Positions 26,347 through 34,009 are shown, counted from the stretch's first letter. The stretch is DNA of 43,749 nt from CAYGFH01 sp964430295 (GCA_964430295.1 CAYSEV010000008.1:1-43749), one strand, 5' to 3'. The notes: a model not told the origin generated them from the sequence alone. Numbers and translations are program-made.

Positions 26347-26748
26347 ATGTCAAAAATATTATTAATAGTAGAAGATGATCCTTTGATGAGCCGTATGTAT
26401 CAAAAGATATTTTCTTTTGAAAAATATGAGGTTGTTACCGCTTCGAATGGAGAAGAGGGGCTTGATAAAGTAAGGGAATTAAAGCCGACTGTTGTACTAT
26501 TGGATGTTATGATGCCAAAGATGAATGGTCTTCAGGTTCTTGAAAAAATAAAGTCCGATCCTGATATCAAACATATTCCCGTCATCATGTTAACAAATCT
26601 TGCCGGAGAAAAGGATGCTGAAACAGCACTATTGAAAGGGGCAGTGAAATATATTGTAAAGAGTGAACATGATCCAAAACAGGTTGTCTCAATGGTAAAG
26701 GAAATTATCGCCGCACATAGCCGTGACGACGTCCCAGGATCTCAATGA
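26347..26748 (+). CDS. CheY-like single-domain response regulator
   Basis: 133 residues from the ATG at 26347; GGAAGGGGA is spaced correctly for this ATG and not for the one at 26341. A complete receiver domain and nothing else: acidic pair D10-D11, phospho-acceptor D53 in LLDVMMP, switch T83 in IMLTN, and K105 in YIVKSEH. No DNA-binding or enzymatic output is attached, so it acts by protein contact, as CheY or the type IV pilus regulators PilG and PilH do. It lies 65 bp after the sensory operon and is the only receiver in the window, making it the best candidate partner for kinase H787 at 19450. Confidence 0.93.
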   Translation: MSKILLIVEDDPLMSRMYQKIFSFEKYEVVTASNGEEGLDKVRELKPTVVLLDVMMPKMNGLQVLEKIKSDPDIKHIPVIMLTNLAGEKDAETALLKGAVKYIVKSEHDPKQVVSMVKEIIAAHSRDDVPGSQ

Positions 26749-26766
26749 AAAATTTAGAGTGAAACG

Positions 26767-26794
26767 TGTAAAATTTTACATTTTTCATTTTTAA
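26767..26794 (+). terminator. AT-rich inverted repeat followed by T tracts
   Basis: TGTAAAATTTTACA (26767-26780) is a perfect palindrome followed by T-rich sequence, just after the receiver gene. It could be a weak terminator, but without GC in the stem it may equally be AT-rich spacer or a regulator site. Confidence 0.25.
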
Positions 26795-26807
26795 CTGTTG
26801 TGTTTAT

Positions 26808-27491
26808 ATGCCTGCCAGAAAGAAACGAATATCATCACCCAAGTCAGCGTTGGTGGCTGTGCAGTCGCAGGTTTCATCACTTGAGGATGAACAAACTATC
26901 TCAGGTGAAGAGTCCCGACCTTCTGATCCTGTCGTTCACCTTCCTTCAGAAAAAACTGGGCTAGAAAAGGAATTTTCTAAAACATCAGAACGTGCGTACG
27001 CTGACACATTGGAAGCGGTTCTTTCTCAGGATGCACAAGAATCCGAACTTTCAAAGAAAAACGTATGGTTGTATCGATTTGGCATTATCGGTACCGGTAT
27101 CGTGATTGTCAGTTCAATTATGTTGTATGGCATATATGCACGGGCATCTTCCAAAGCAACTGTTCCAATAGCTGCTACTCCTGTCGTTCCGACTGAAACG
27201 CCAGTTGCAGTCATCGATCCAAAAACTATTACCATTGAAGTCCTCAATGCCTCTGGTGTAAGCGGAAAAGCTTCAAAAACAGCAGAGATATTAAAGGCAA
27301 AAGGCTACACTATTGTTTCCACGGGAAATGCTAAAAAAATACCAAGTACTTCCGTAGCATTCTCAACGAGCCTTTCCAAAAAAACGCAGGATCTGGTGCT
27401 GGGTGATCTTTTGTCAATGGGTTTTAGCAGCGTGTCATCCTCCATTGTGGATTCTTCTATTTCAGCACGCATTGTACTTGGCCTCAAATAA
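26808..27491 (+). CDS. Membrane protein with C-terminal LytR_C domain
   Basis: 227 residues: a polar cytoplasmic N-terminus (about 1-85), one membrane helix (about 87-107; YRFGIIGTGIVIVSSIMLYGIYA), a short Pro-Thr linker (VVPTETPVAV) and a LytR_C domain (about 145-225) beginning TITIEVLNASGVSGKASK and ending ARIVLGLK. LytR_C domains normally follow LCP ligase domains that attach glycopolymers to the wall; here the domain stands alone. The gene at 29726 has the same layout. A role in wall or surface-polymer handling is inferred from the domain and from the carbamoyltransferase between the two copies. Confidence 0.8.
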   Translation: MPARKKRISSPKSALVAVQSQVSSLEDEQTISGEESRPSDPVVHLPSEKTGLEKEFSKTSERAYADTLEAVLSQDAQESELSKKNVWLYRFGIIGTGIVIVSSIMLYGIYARASSKATVPIAATPVVPTETPVAVIDPKTITIEVLNASGVSGKASKTAEILKAKGYTIVSTGNAKKIPSTSVAFSTSLSKKTQDLVLGDLLSMGFSSVSSSIVDSSISARIVLGLK

Positions 27492-27513
27492 TAGTCGTAT
27501 TTGACTCTCATGA

Positions 27514-27519
27514 TATACT
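27514..27519 (+). promoter_or_regulatory. Extended -10 element before the small membrane protein gene
   Basis: TGATATACT contains an extended -10 (TG-n-TATACT) ending 10 nt before the ATG at 27530. That leaves a leader of a few nucleotides and no Shine-Dalgarno. Confidence 0.4.
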
Positions 27520-27529
27520 GTGGATCTGT

Positions 27530-27751
27530 ATGAGAGTATCAGATAGGTTTAAACGCTATTACCACACACTCCGAGATATTAATTATGCAGTATTTGGTGT
27601 TGTTGCAACCGTTGCATATACAGCCATATACATGTTCATTGTGCCATGTGTATGGATCTTATCCCCAGGCAGGAAAAAAATTTCACATACAGCCTGGAAT
27701 AAATGGCTATATAAGTCAGAAACGCTTGAAGATGTGAGGAAACAATACTAG
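27530..27751 (+). CDS. Small membrane protein upstream of the carbamoyltransferase
   Basis: 73 residues with two closely spaced hydrophobic segments (about 19-45; YAVFGVVATVAYTAIYMFIVPCVWIL), a basic N-terminus and a polar C-terminus. I do not recognise the family with certainty. In bacterial clusters, carbamoyltransferases of the NodU/CmcH type are often accompanied by tiny membrane proteins (SxtJ-like and DUF5989), and this could be a shortened SxtJ-like protein. The leaderless-style start and the place between a LytR_C protein and the transferase support it as a real gene. Confidence 0.6.
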   Translation: MRVSDRFKRYYHTLRDINYAVFGVVATVAYTAIYMFIVPCVWILSPGRKKISHTAWNKWLYKSETLEDVRKQY

Positions 27752-27752
27752 G

Positions 27753-27793
27753 AAGTAGGCTGCGAGTTTGAATTTAGCTTTAGCTACTTTTTT
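27753..27793 (+). terminator. Possible rho-independent terminator
   Basis: AAGTAGGCT (27753-27761) can pair with AGCTACTT (27782-27789) with one bulged G, followed by a run of six T (27788-27793). It lies between the small membrane gene and the carbamoyltransferase, so it could attenuate expression. The long loop makes it tentative. Confidence 0.35.
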
Positions 27794-27818
27794 ATGAGCT
27801 ACTCCCTAGGTGCTCAGT

Positions 27819-29495
27819 ATGTATATACTAGGTATTTCTTGTTATTATCATGAATCTGCCGCAACGCTACTTAAAGATGGTGTCATTATTGCTGCCTCTG
27901 CAGAAGAACGATTCACGAGGAAAAAACATGATAGTGCATTTCCCGACCATGCGATTTCATATTGTCTTACAGAAGCGGGAATTACATCTGATCAATTGGA
28001 TTATGTTGTGTTTTATGAAAAACCATTGGTTAAATTTGAGCGTATCGTATCAATGTCAGTTTCAGAATTTCCACATGCACGGACACAATTTGTCGCAGGT
28101 ATGCGAAATAGCATAACTCGAAATCTTTGGATTAAATCTACCATTATATCGAAGCTGAGTGTTCAGGCATCTCAAATCCTCTTCATACCGCACCATTTGA
28201 GCCATGCTGCTGCATCATATTACCCTTCACCATTTAAACGGGCAGCGTTTTTAACCCTTGATGGAGTCGGAGAGTGGTCGACAGGAAGCTGGGGTGTGGC
28301 TCAGGATAATAATATATATCCAAAAAAAGAACTGAGGTTCCCAAACTCAGTTGGACTTTTATATAGCGCATTTACAGCATATTTAGGTTTTGAGGTAAAT
28401 GACGGAGAATTTAAGGTTATGGGTATGGCAGCGTATGGAAAACCACTGCACACCAAACGAATTGCGCGTTTATACAAGCAGTACGCAGACGGTTCAATTG
28501 TTTTAGATGAATCTTATATAGCGTTTCACCAACGTTCTACAAACATGTACACACATAAATTTGAGATGTTATTTGCAGACTGCAGTAAATTTGACCTGGC
28601 AGCAAGCATTCAAGCAGTCACAGAAGATATCATTCTTTCAATGCTTCGAAGCATACAGGCAGAGACAGGTGAAAAATATCTTGTGTGTGGTGGCGGAGTA
28701 GCCCTGAATAGTGTAGTAAATGGTCTTATTACGAAAAAAACAGGATTTTCTAAGCTTTTTATTTTTCCGGCGGCAGGTGATGATGGTGCTTCGGCCGGTG
28801 CTGCGCTCTATGTGTATCATCATGTACTCGGGCACAAAAAACGTGCTCCAATAACACATACGTTTGTTGGGTATAAGGCGAAGATAAAAGATATTGAGCA
28901 CGCGATATCCAATATTTCAGGCATTCGAAAAAAAAGGATGGATAAACAAACGCTTGTAACATTTATAGCTCGGGAGCTTGCGAAAGGCAAAACAGTAGGC
29001 TGGTATGAAGGGCGTGCTGAATTTGGTCCTCGGGCATTAGGTCATCGCTCAATTTTGGCTGATCCGCGAAAACGGGAAATGAAGGATATTGTCAACGCGA
29101 GTATAAAATTTAGAGAGGAATTTCGCCCATTTGCTCCTGTTATATTGTCTCGCTTTGCACGCTCCTATTTTGGTCGTATAGATCAGGAAATTGCCCCATT
29201 TATGCTTGCCACATATATGGCTCGTCCAAAAGCACGAAAACTGGCCCCCGCAGTCATTCACGACGATGGCACTGCCCGCATACAGATTGTGGATACGAGT
29301 GATTATGATGGAACATACGCTGCACTTCTTCAGGCATTTTATAAAAAAACAGGTGTTCCTATGTTACTAAACACATCCTTTAATCTAAAGGGAGAACCGA
29401 TCGTAAATACTCCGGAAGACGCCATACATACATATATGAGAAGTGGGCTTGATATCCTTGTTCTTGAAAACTTTGTTATAACAAAGTATACATAA
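27819..29495 (+). CDS. O-carbamoyltransferase, NodU/CmcH family
   Basis: 558 residues from the ATG at 27819 (MYILGISCYYHES), with AGGTG about 10 nt upstream; the upstream GTG at 27810 is less likely. The N-terminal TsaD-like domain has the metal-binding IPHHLSHAA motif, VGLLYSAFTAYLGFEVNDGEFKVMG and the GGGVALNSVVNG nucleotide loop. The C-terminal domain has GWYEGRAEFGPRALGHRSILADPR and FRPFAPV, standard for the family. These enzymes move a carbamoyl group from carbamoyl phosphate, via carbamoyl-AMP, to a hydroxyl on a sugar or natural product. With LytR_C proteins around it and SGNH hydrolases elsewhere in the window, a surface glycan is the likely acceptor (inference). Confidence 0.93.
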   Translation: MYILGISCYYHESAATLLKDGVIIAASAEERFTRKKHDSAFPDHAISYCLTEAGITSDQLDYVVFYEKPLVKFERIVSMSVSEFPHARTQFVAGMRNSITRNLWIKSTIISKLSVQASQILFIPHHLSHAAASYYPSPFKRAAFLTLDGVGEWSTGSWGVAQDNNIYPKKELRFPNSVGLLYSAFTAYLGFEVNDGEFKVMGMAAYGKPLHTKRIARLYKQYADGSIVLDESYIAFHQRSTNMYTHKFEMLFADCSKFDLAASIQAVTEDIILSMLRSIQAETGEKYLVCGGGVALNSVVNGLITKKTGFSKLFIFPAAGDDGASAGAALYVYHHVLGHKKRAPITHTFVGYKAKIKDIEHAISNISGIRKKRMDKQTLVTFIARELAKGKTVGWYEGRAEFGPRALGHRSILADPRKREMKDIVNASIKFREEFRPFAPVILSRFARSYFGRIDQEIAPFMLATYMARPKARKLAPAVIHDDGTARIQIVDTSDYDGTYAALLQAFYKKTGVPMLLNTSFNLKGEPIVNTPEDAIHTYMRSGLDILVLENFVITKYT

Positions 29496-29502
29496 GATAT
29501 CC

Positions 29503-29685
29503 ATGAATAACTTTGTTAAACAGGCAGAGAGTAGAGCCGATACTATAAAAGAATTATTTGCTTTTTTGTGGGCAAATAGATTATGGTGGATTATTCCATT
29601 TGTCGTTGTATTGTTGCTTGTAGGTATACTTATAGTATTTGCTCAAACGTCACCAGTGGCACCATTCATGTACGCTCTATTTTAA
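29503..29685 (+). CDS. DUF5989-like small membrane protein
   Basis: 60 residues: a polar N-terminal helix (FVKQAESRADTIKELFAFLWANRLWW) and one membrane helix (IIPFVVVLLLVGILIVFAQTSPVAPFMYALF). The length and the LW-NRLWW-IPF pattern fit DUF5989, a tiny protein typically found beside carbamoyltransferases. It starts 7 bp after the transferase stop, so it is co-transcribed and may anchor or assist the enzyme at the membrane. The family call is from memory of the pattern. Confidence 0.65.
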   Translation: MNNFVKQAESRADTIKELFAFLWANRLWWIIPFVVVLLLVGILIVFAQTSPVAPFMYALF

Positions 29686-29687
29686 AC

Positions 29688-29716
29688 TTTACACTTTTCA
29701 TGTTACCCTTTACACT
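29688..29716 (+). promoter_or_regulatory. Promoter of the second LytR_C gene
   Basis: TTTACA (29688-29693) and TACACT (29711-29716) are 17 nt apart. The ATG at 29726 is 9 nt after the -10, so the leader would be very short and no Shine-Dalgarno is present. Confidence 0.45.
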
Positions 29717-29725
29717 ATAGTAGTT

Positions 29726-30469
29726 ATGTCACTAGAAACACCTGATCCTGAACCATCATTCACATTTCCAAAACTTCCGAAAATAGGGAGGCAACATATT
29801 GTGGTTGTTGGTCTTGTCATCCTCGCATTGGTGCCGTCAATATATTTTTATGTTCAGTATAAGAACGCACAGTCAAAGGCTGCAAATCCGAGTCAATTTG
29901 CAACTGATGAGGCAAAAAATCTCGTAACGACCGTGTCAAAACTTATGAACTTACCTACAGAGGAAACGCCAACTGTAGCGACGGTAAACGATAAGGATAA
30001 ACTAAAAAATCAGCCGTTTTTTGCAAAGTCTGAGAATGGAGATAAGGTTCTTATCTATACAACGGCAAAAAAGGCTATTCTATACAGGCCGTCTATTAAT
30101 AAGATTATAGACGTTGCTCCTGTGAATATCGGATCCACGGCAGCCAGTGCATCGGCGACGCCGCAATCGGCACGGAATGCTGCAAACAGTATGAAGTTCA
30201 CTATCTTGAATGGTACGACTCTTGTCGGCCTGACGAAGAAATATGAAATTGAGCTGAAGGCAAAAATCCCCGAAGCCGAAGTGTTAAATAAGGATAACGC
30301 CGTAGTAAAAACGTATGAAAAAACACTCCTGGTTGATGTGAAAGGCGTAAATACAACCCAGGCAAAAACGCTTGCACAAACACTTGGCATTGAACTTTCT
30401 ACGCTCCCTGCGGGTGAAGCAACCCCGTCTGGCGATTTCCTTATTATCCTCGGAACAGATAAAAAATAG
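29726..30469 (+). CDS. Membrane protein with C-terminal LytR_C-like domain
   Basis: 247 residues from the ATG at 29726 (MSLETPDPEPS). The open frame extends upstream to 29639, but that stretch overlaps the previous gene and contains the promoter. One membrane helix lies at about 25-45 (HIVVVGLVILALVPSIYFYV), followed by an extracytoplasmic region, a short Ala-Ser linker and a LytR_C-like domain (about 155-245; MKFTILNGTTLVGLTKKYE to GDFLIILGTDKK). The layout repeats that of the gene at 26808, but sequence similarity is low. The role is unknown; wall-polymer interaction is inferred. Confidence 0.75.
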   Translation: MSLETPDPEPSFTFPKLPKIGRQHIVVVGLVILALVPSIYFYVQYKNAQSKAANPSQFATDEAKNLVTTVSKLMNLPTEETPTVATVNDKDKLKNQPFFAKSENGDKVLIYTTAKKAILYRPSINKIIDVAPVNIGSTAASASATPQSARNAANSMKFTILNGTTLVGLTKKYEIELKAKIPEAEVLNKDNAVVKTYEKTLLVDVKGVNTTQAKTLAQTLGIELSTLPAGEATPSGDFLIILGTDKK

Positions 30470-30509
30470 ACTAGATATACGATTCTATCCAGTCAATATT
30501 CATTACCCC

Positions 30510-30538
30510 TTTACCCAACATGGACAAATCGGTATGAT
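30510..30538 (+). promoter_or_regulatory. Promoter of zwf and possibly the following genes
   Basis: TTTACC (30510-30515), a 17-nt spacer and TATGAT (30533-30538). The ATG at 30547 follows 8 nt later, with no Shine-Dalgarno, so the transcript is probably leaderless. Confidence 0.5.
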
Positions 30539-30546
30539 GATAGCCT

Positions 30547-32028
30547 ATGGCTAGTGGTACTCCCCTTATTATGGTGATTTTCGGTGCAACCGGAGATTTG
30601 ATGAACAGGAAGCTCATGCCTGCACTGTATCGGTTGATACATAACAACGATATATCAAACGATATATTTATTGTCGGAGTCGGAAGAAGAGATATTCGTA
30701 CAGATCAGTTTCGTGATCTTATGGCTAAATCAGTGCAAAATGGAGCAAAAGGGGATATTGATATAGCACTATGGGAACATATTATCAAACGGATGCATTA
30801 TGTGCAGGGCGCGTTTGAAGACGGTGAACTATATAGTAATCTCACGAGATTACTGGAAGGTTTCGATAGCGAAATTAACGCATGTGTGCCCAGATTTTTT
30901 TACCTTGCAACCCCTCCGCAGCATTATGAAACGATATTATCTCACTTGGGAGAAAGCAAATTAGCCGAAGGATGTGGTCATGGTACGAGCCTATATACGC
31001 GGGTGCTTATAGAAAAACCATTTGGTAAAGATCTTGATACAGCAATGAAACTTGATCACCTTCTTGAACAGACTTTTGAAGAACGACAGATCTACCGTAT
31101 AGACCATTATCTTGGAAAAGAAACTATCCAGAATATATTATCGCTGCGCTTTGCAAACGGCATATTTGAACCTACCTGGAATGCGGATTTTATAGATCAT
31201 GTGCAAATAACGCTTGCAGAAACAGTAGGTGTTGGTACTCGTGGAGAATTCTATGATGGAATCGGTGCGCTTCGGGATGTTGTACAAAATCATATGCTTG
31301 AAATGCTCGCAGTCATTGCTATGGATCAGCCATGGGCATTTGATGCTCAATCTATCCGTGACGAGCGTGTAAAGGTCCTTCGTGCTATTCAAACCATAGA
31401 TCCCACAGCACAGAAGGGGGATATAGTACGGGCACAATATGATGGGTACACAGCAGAAACAAATGTGGATCCGGTCTCCAAAACAGAGTCATTTGTTGCG
31501 CTCAAAGTTATGCTCAAAAATAAACGGTGGAGAGGCGTGCCATTCTACCTGCGCACGGGTAAATTTTTGCCCAAAAAGGTAACTGAAATATCTATACACT
31601 ATAAAAAACCTGTGGTATGCACTGGAGATGTTTGTTTGTTTCCGGAAGCGGAAGTTATGAGAAACGTTCTTGCCATACGTATTGAGCCTGATGAAGGTAT
31701 AGCTCTGCGACTTATGGCAAAAAAGCCTGGATTTGGCATGAAGCTAGCTCCTGTATCTATGGATTTTTCTTACGCATCAACATTTAATACAGCTATGCAT
31801 CCTGATGCATATGAACGGCTTTTGTTGGATTGTATCCGTGGCGATCAGACATTATTTGCCAGAACAGATGCTATTGAAGCATCGTGGACAATCGTAACGA
31901 CTATATTGAATGGGTGGAAACAAGAAGGTATGCCGTTATACCCCTATACGAAAAACACCTGGGGACCGAAAGAAGCTGATAATTTGATTGAAAAAGATGG
32001 TAGGCATTGGTTTTTAGATGAAGAGTGA
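30547..32028 (+). CDS. zwf: Glucose-6-phosphate 1-dehydrogenase
   Basis: 493 residues, full length for the family. It oxidises glucose 6-phosphate to 6-phosphogluconolactone, reducing NAD(P)+, the first step of the oxidative pentose phosphate pathway. The N-terminal Rossmann loop is IFGATGDLMNRKLMPALYRL, EKPFGKD carries the conserved lysine region, and the active-site motif RIDHYLGKE contains the catalytic His. The C-terminal part includes FYLRTGKFLPKKVTEI and PDAYERLLLDCIRGDQTLFAR, both typical. It heads the pentose phosphate cluster with a leaderless-type promoter and ends in TGA. NADP versus NAD preference cannot be read from the sequence. Confidence 0.97.
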   Translation: MASGTPLIMVIFGATGDLMNRKLMPALYRLIHNNDISNDIFIVGVGRRDIRTDQFRDLMAKSVQNGAKGDIDIALWEHIIKRMHYVQGAFEDGELYSNLTRLLEGFDSEINACVPRFFYLATPPQHYETILSHLGESKLAEGCGHGTSLYTRVLIEKPFGKDLDTAMKLDHLLEQTFEERQIYRIDHYLGKETIQNILSLRFANGIFEPTWNADFIDHVQITLAETVGVGTRGEFYDGIGALRDVVQNHMLEMLAVIAMDQPWAFDAQSIRDERVKVLRAIQTIDPTAQKGDIVRAQYDGYTAETNVDPVSKTESFVALKVMLKNKRWRGVPFYLRTGKFLPKKVTEISIHYKKPVVCTGDVCLFPEAEVMRNVLAIRIEPDEGIALRLMAKKPGFGMKLAPVSMDFSYASTFNTAMHPDAYERLLLDCIRGDQTLFARTDAIEASWTIVTTILNGWKQEGMPLYPYTKNTWGPKEADNLIEKDGRHWFLDEE

Positions 32029-32036
32029 GGTACAAT
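32007..32036 (+). promoter_or_regulatory. Possible promoter of the four-helix-bundle gene
   Basis: TTGGTT (32007-32012), 18 nt, TACAAT (32031-32036). It overlaps the end of zwf. Unlike the leaderless genes, this one has a leader of about 28 nt containing AAGGAG. Confidence 0.4.
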
Positions 32037-32070
32037 ACCCATAACGTAATTGAAAAAAAGGAGATTTACT

Positions 32071-32385
32071 ATGCGAACATTTCACGATGATAAACTTTGG
32101 CAGGAAGCGTACACGGCAGTGCTGGATCTATGCGAAATTGCAAGTCCGGTAGAAGTCATACAACAGGCACAATCTCACGGATTAAAGATTCTTTCAACTA
32201 TTGCAGACGGTGTATCACGACATGATCGTCGTGACCGTGACATGAAACTTCGTGATGCCATGGGTTTAGTAGCTGGACTTCGAAGCCTTTTATCTGTTGC
32301 GTGGGCGCAGCAGGCTATCGACGATGAAGTATTCCAAAAACTGGAGACTGCCTACGAGGCATTAGGCTCTAAATTAGCACGATAA
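32071..32385 (+). CDS. Four-helix-bundle protein (S23/IVP-type)
   Basis: 104 residues from the ATG at 32071, which has AAGGAG 7 nt upstream; the open frame further upstream has only a TTG. The sequence is helical throughout. The opening FHDDKLWQEAYTAVLDLCEIA, the middle ILSTIADGVSRHDRRDRDMKLRDAMGLVAGLRSLLSVAW and the end LETAYEALGSKLAR fit the four-helix-bundle family first seen as the S23 rRNA-intervening-sequence protein. In CPR-type genomes such proteins occur away from rRNA genes, as here between zwf and an RRM gene. The molecular function is not known; the family call is good. Confidence 0.8.
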   Translation: MRTFHDDKLWQEAYTAVLDLCEIASPVEVIQQAQSHGLKILSTIADGVSRHDRRDRDMKLRDAMGLVAGLRSLLSVAWAQQAIDDEVFQKLETAYEALGSKLAR

Positions 32386-32488
32386 ATCACACATCTGGCT
32401 ATTTTCCACTATTTACTGTATCATATGAGGATATTAGTGTTTTCGTCTTGCTTGTCAGGGCGGGGAAAGTTTATAGGAGGGCCAGCAT

Positions 32489-32872
32489 ATGGCAGTCAAG
32501 TTATTTGTAGGAAATTTGTCTTGGGATACCACAGACACAACGCTTCGTGATTTTTTTGCACAAGCAGGAACAGTCGTTTCCGCGTCCGTTATTATGGACA
32601 AATACACAGGTCGATCCCGAGGATTCGGATTTGTGGAAATGTCATCTGATGACGAAGCACGAAAAGCAATTGAAACGTTGAACAATCAAACGCTCGATAA
32701 CAGACCAGTAGTCGTTAACGAAGCAAAACCACAAGCTCCACGAGATAACAACTTCCGTGGCGGTGGTGGTGGATATCGTGGTGGCGGCGGATTCCGCGGT
32801 GGAGACCGTGGTGGCCGAGGCGGTCATGGTGGTGATCACGGCGGTAATGACCGTGGTGGCCGAGATTGGTAA
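32489..32872 (+). CDS. RRM-domain RNA-binding protein with glycine-rich tail
   Basis: 127 residues. One RRM domain (about 3-78) has RNP2 LFVGNL near the start and RNP1 RSRGFGFVEM in the middle, both with the usual aromatic residues. The last 40 or so residues are almost entirely Gly, Arg and Asp (RGGGGFRGGDRGG), like the RGG tails of cyanobacterial and plant glycine-rich RNA-binding proteins, which respond to cold. AGGAGG (32475-32480) lies 8 nt before the ATG. A non-coding leader of up to about 100 nt precedes it and a strong terminator follows, so it is a monocistronic unit. It probably binds RNA as a chaperone or regulator. Confidence 0.95.
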   Translation: MAVKLFVGNLSWDTTDTTLRDFFAQAGTVVSASVIMDKYTGRSRGFGFVEMSSDDEARKAIETLNNQTLDNRPVVVNEAKPQAPRDNNFRGGGGGYRGGGGFRGGDRGGRGGHGGDHGGNDRGGRDW

Positions 32873-32912
32873 GCTTTTGCTTATAATCTGAATCTAAATT
32901 AGATTTTCAATA

Positions 32913-32942
32913 CCCCGTATGCATATTGCATACGGGGTTTTT
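32913..32942 (+). terminator. Rho-independent terminator after the RRM gene
   Basis: Perfect 10-bp stem CCCCGTATGC (32913-32922) with GCATACGGGG (32928-32937), 5-nt loop, then TTTTT. This is the strongest terminator in the window and separates the RRM gene from gnd. Confidence 0.92.
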
Positions 32943-32952
32943 GGTTTCGTAA

Positions 32953-32981
32953 TTGATTCTTAATCTGGAGTTTCGTACCAT
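32953..32981 (+). promoter_or_regulatory. Promoter of gnd
   Basis: TTGATT (32953-32958), 17-nt spacer, TACCAT (32976-32981), with the ATG at 32990 only 8 nt beyond. It sits directly after the terminator and has no Shine-Dalgarno. Confidence 0.45.
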
Positions 32982-32989
32982 CAAGATAT

Positions 32990-33904
32990 ATGAAACAACA
33001 ACTTGGATTCATCGGTCTTGGCCGCATGGGGAAAAATATGGTGCTACACCTTCTGGAAAAGCATATTTCCGTGGTGGGATATAACAGAACCCGTGGGGTA
33101 ACGGAAGGCTTTGTGAAAGAGGCCAGTAGCCCTGCCTTTCTCCCTGCATATGATATTGGTTCGCTTGTTGGCTCCCTTGAATCTCCCCGTACAATCTTTC
33201 TGATGGTACCAAACGGTCAGGCAGTAGACGATATGATTGCTCAACTGCTGTCGGGAGGTGTGACAAAAGGAGATACAATTATCGATGGTGGCAATTGTTA
33301 CTATAAAGATTCAGTAGGAAGAGCAAGCGAACTTGCTCAAAAAGGAATTCATTTTGTAGATTGCGGAACAAGCGGTGGATTGGAAGGTGCCAGAAATGGG
33401 GCCTGTTTGATGGTCGGCGGTGATAAAGATATTGTAGATAAGCTCCATTGGCTCTGGGATGCGGTTGCCATCCCGGGTGGATTTGCTCATTTTGGACCCT
33501 CAGGCGCCGGCCATTTTGTTAAAATGGTGCATAATGGCGTGGAATATGGCATGAATCAGGCTATCGGTGAAGGCTTTGAAATACTCTCTAAAGGGCCATA
33601 CCATCTGGATCATGCAAAAGTCGCGGCCAATTGGACGCACGGTAGTGTGGTACGTGGTTGGCTAATGGAGCTTCTCTCCAAAGCTATGGAACATGATCCG
33701 AATTTGAATGAATTTACGGGTACAGTAGGCGGTGGGCAAACCGGTGGATGGACTGTGGAGGCGGCAAAGGAATTTGGCGTAGAGGCAGCAGTATTGGAAG
33801 ATTCTTTAAAGGCGCGTGAAGCATCCCAAACGAATCCAACATTTGCGGGTAAAGTTGTATCGGCTCTTCGTGCGGGGTATGGTGGACATAAAGAGGCCAA
33901 ATAA
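32990..33904 (+). CDS. gnd: 6-phosphogluconate dehydrogenase, decarboxylating, short type
   Basis: 304 residues, the short YqeC/GndA-like form rather than the 470-residue classical enzyme. It oxidises 6-phosphogluconate to ribulose 5-phosphate with release of CO2. The dinucleotide loop is GFIGLGRMGKNM; substrate-binding and catalytic motifs are DGGNCYYKDS, FVDCGTSGGLEGARNG and GHFVKMVHNGVEYGMNQ, with the catalytic Lys and Asn. The C-terminal helical domain has WTHGSVVRGWLMELL and TGGWTVEAAKEFGV. The order zwf ... gnd, pgl, rpiB, rpe, tkt, tal makes the assignment firm. The cofactor is uncertain; short forms are often NAD-linked. Confidence 0.95.
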   Translation: MKQQLGFIGLGRMGKNMVLHLLEKHISVVGYNRTRGVTEGFVKEASSPAFLPAYDIGSLVGSLESPRTIFLMVPNGQAVDDMIAQLLSGGVTKGDTIIDGGNCYYKDSVGRASELAQKGIHFVDCGTSGGLEGARNGACLMVGGDKDIVDKLHWLWDAVAIPGGFAHFGPSGAGHFVKMVHNGVEYGMNQAIGEGFEILSKGPYHLDHAKVAANWTHGSVVRGWLMELLSKAMEHDPNLNEFTGTVGGGQTGGWTVEAAKEFGVEAAVLEDSLKAREASQTNPTFAGKVVSALRAGYGGHKEAK

Positions 33905-33914
33905 TCTATGTATT

Positions 33915-33943
33915 GTCATCCCCGACTTGATCGGGGATCTTGA
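33915..33943. repeat. Short palindromic (REP-like) element
   Basis: The element contains ATCCCCGA (33918-33925), loop CTTGA and TCGGGGAT (33931-33938), a perfect 8-bp stem. No T-run follows, so a terminator is unlikely. The form GTCATCCCCGACTTGATC is one I recognise as a mobile palindromic repeat in many bacterial genomes (recollection, not searched). It lies in the 105-bp gap between gnd and pgl. Confidence 0.6.
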
Positions 33944-33971
33944 AAATATATCTATGTGTAGATTTATAACG

Positions 33972-34000
33972 TTGTCAGGCAAAGAAAAACACTATATTAC
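33972..34000 (+). promoter_or_regulatory. Possible promoter of pgl-rpiB-rpe
   Basis: TTGTCA (33972-33977), 17 nt, TATTAC (33995-34000), with the ATG at 34010 9 nt downstream and no Shine-Dalgarno. Confidence 0.4.
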
Positions 34001-34009
34001 CGCATAACT

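Noticed and set aside
32071..32385. rRNA intervening sequence because of the S23-type protein
   Set aside because: No rRNA sequence surrounds it. The gene stands alone with its own Shine-Dalgarno between zwf and the RRM gene.
32386..32488. Riboswitch or cold-responsive structured leader before the RRM gene
   Set aside because: The leader is non-coding and up to about 100 nt, but I could not find a recognisable aptamer or convincing stem.
33918..33938. Rho-independent terminator after gnd
   Set aside because: The stem is good but it is followed by CTTGAAAATA, not a T-run.
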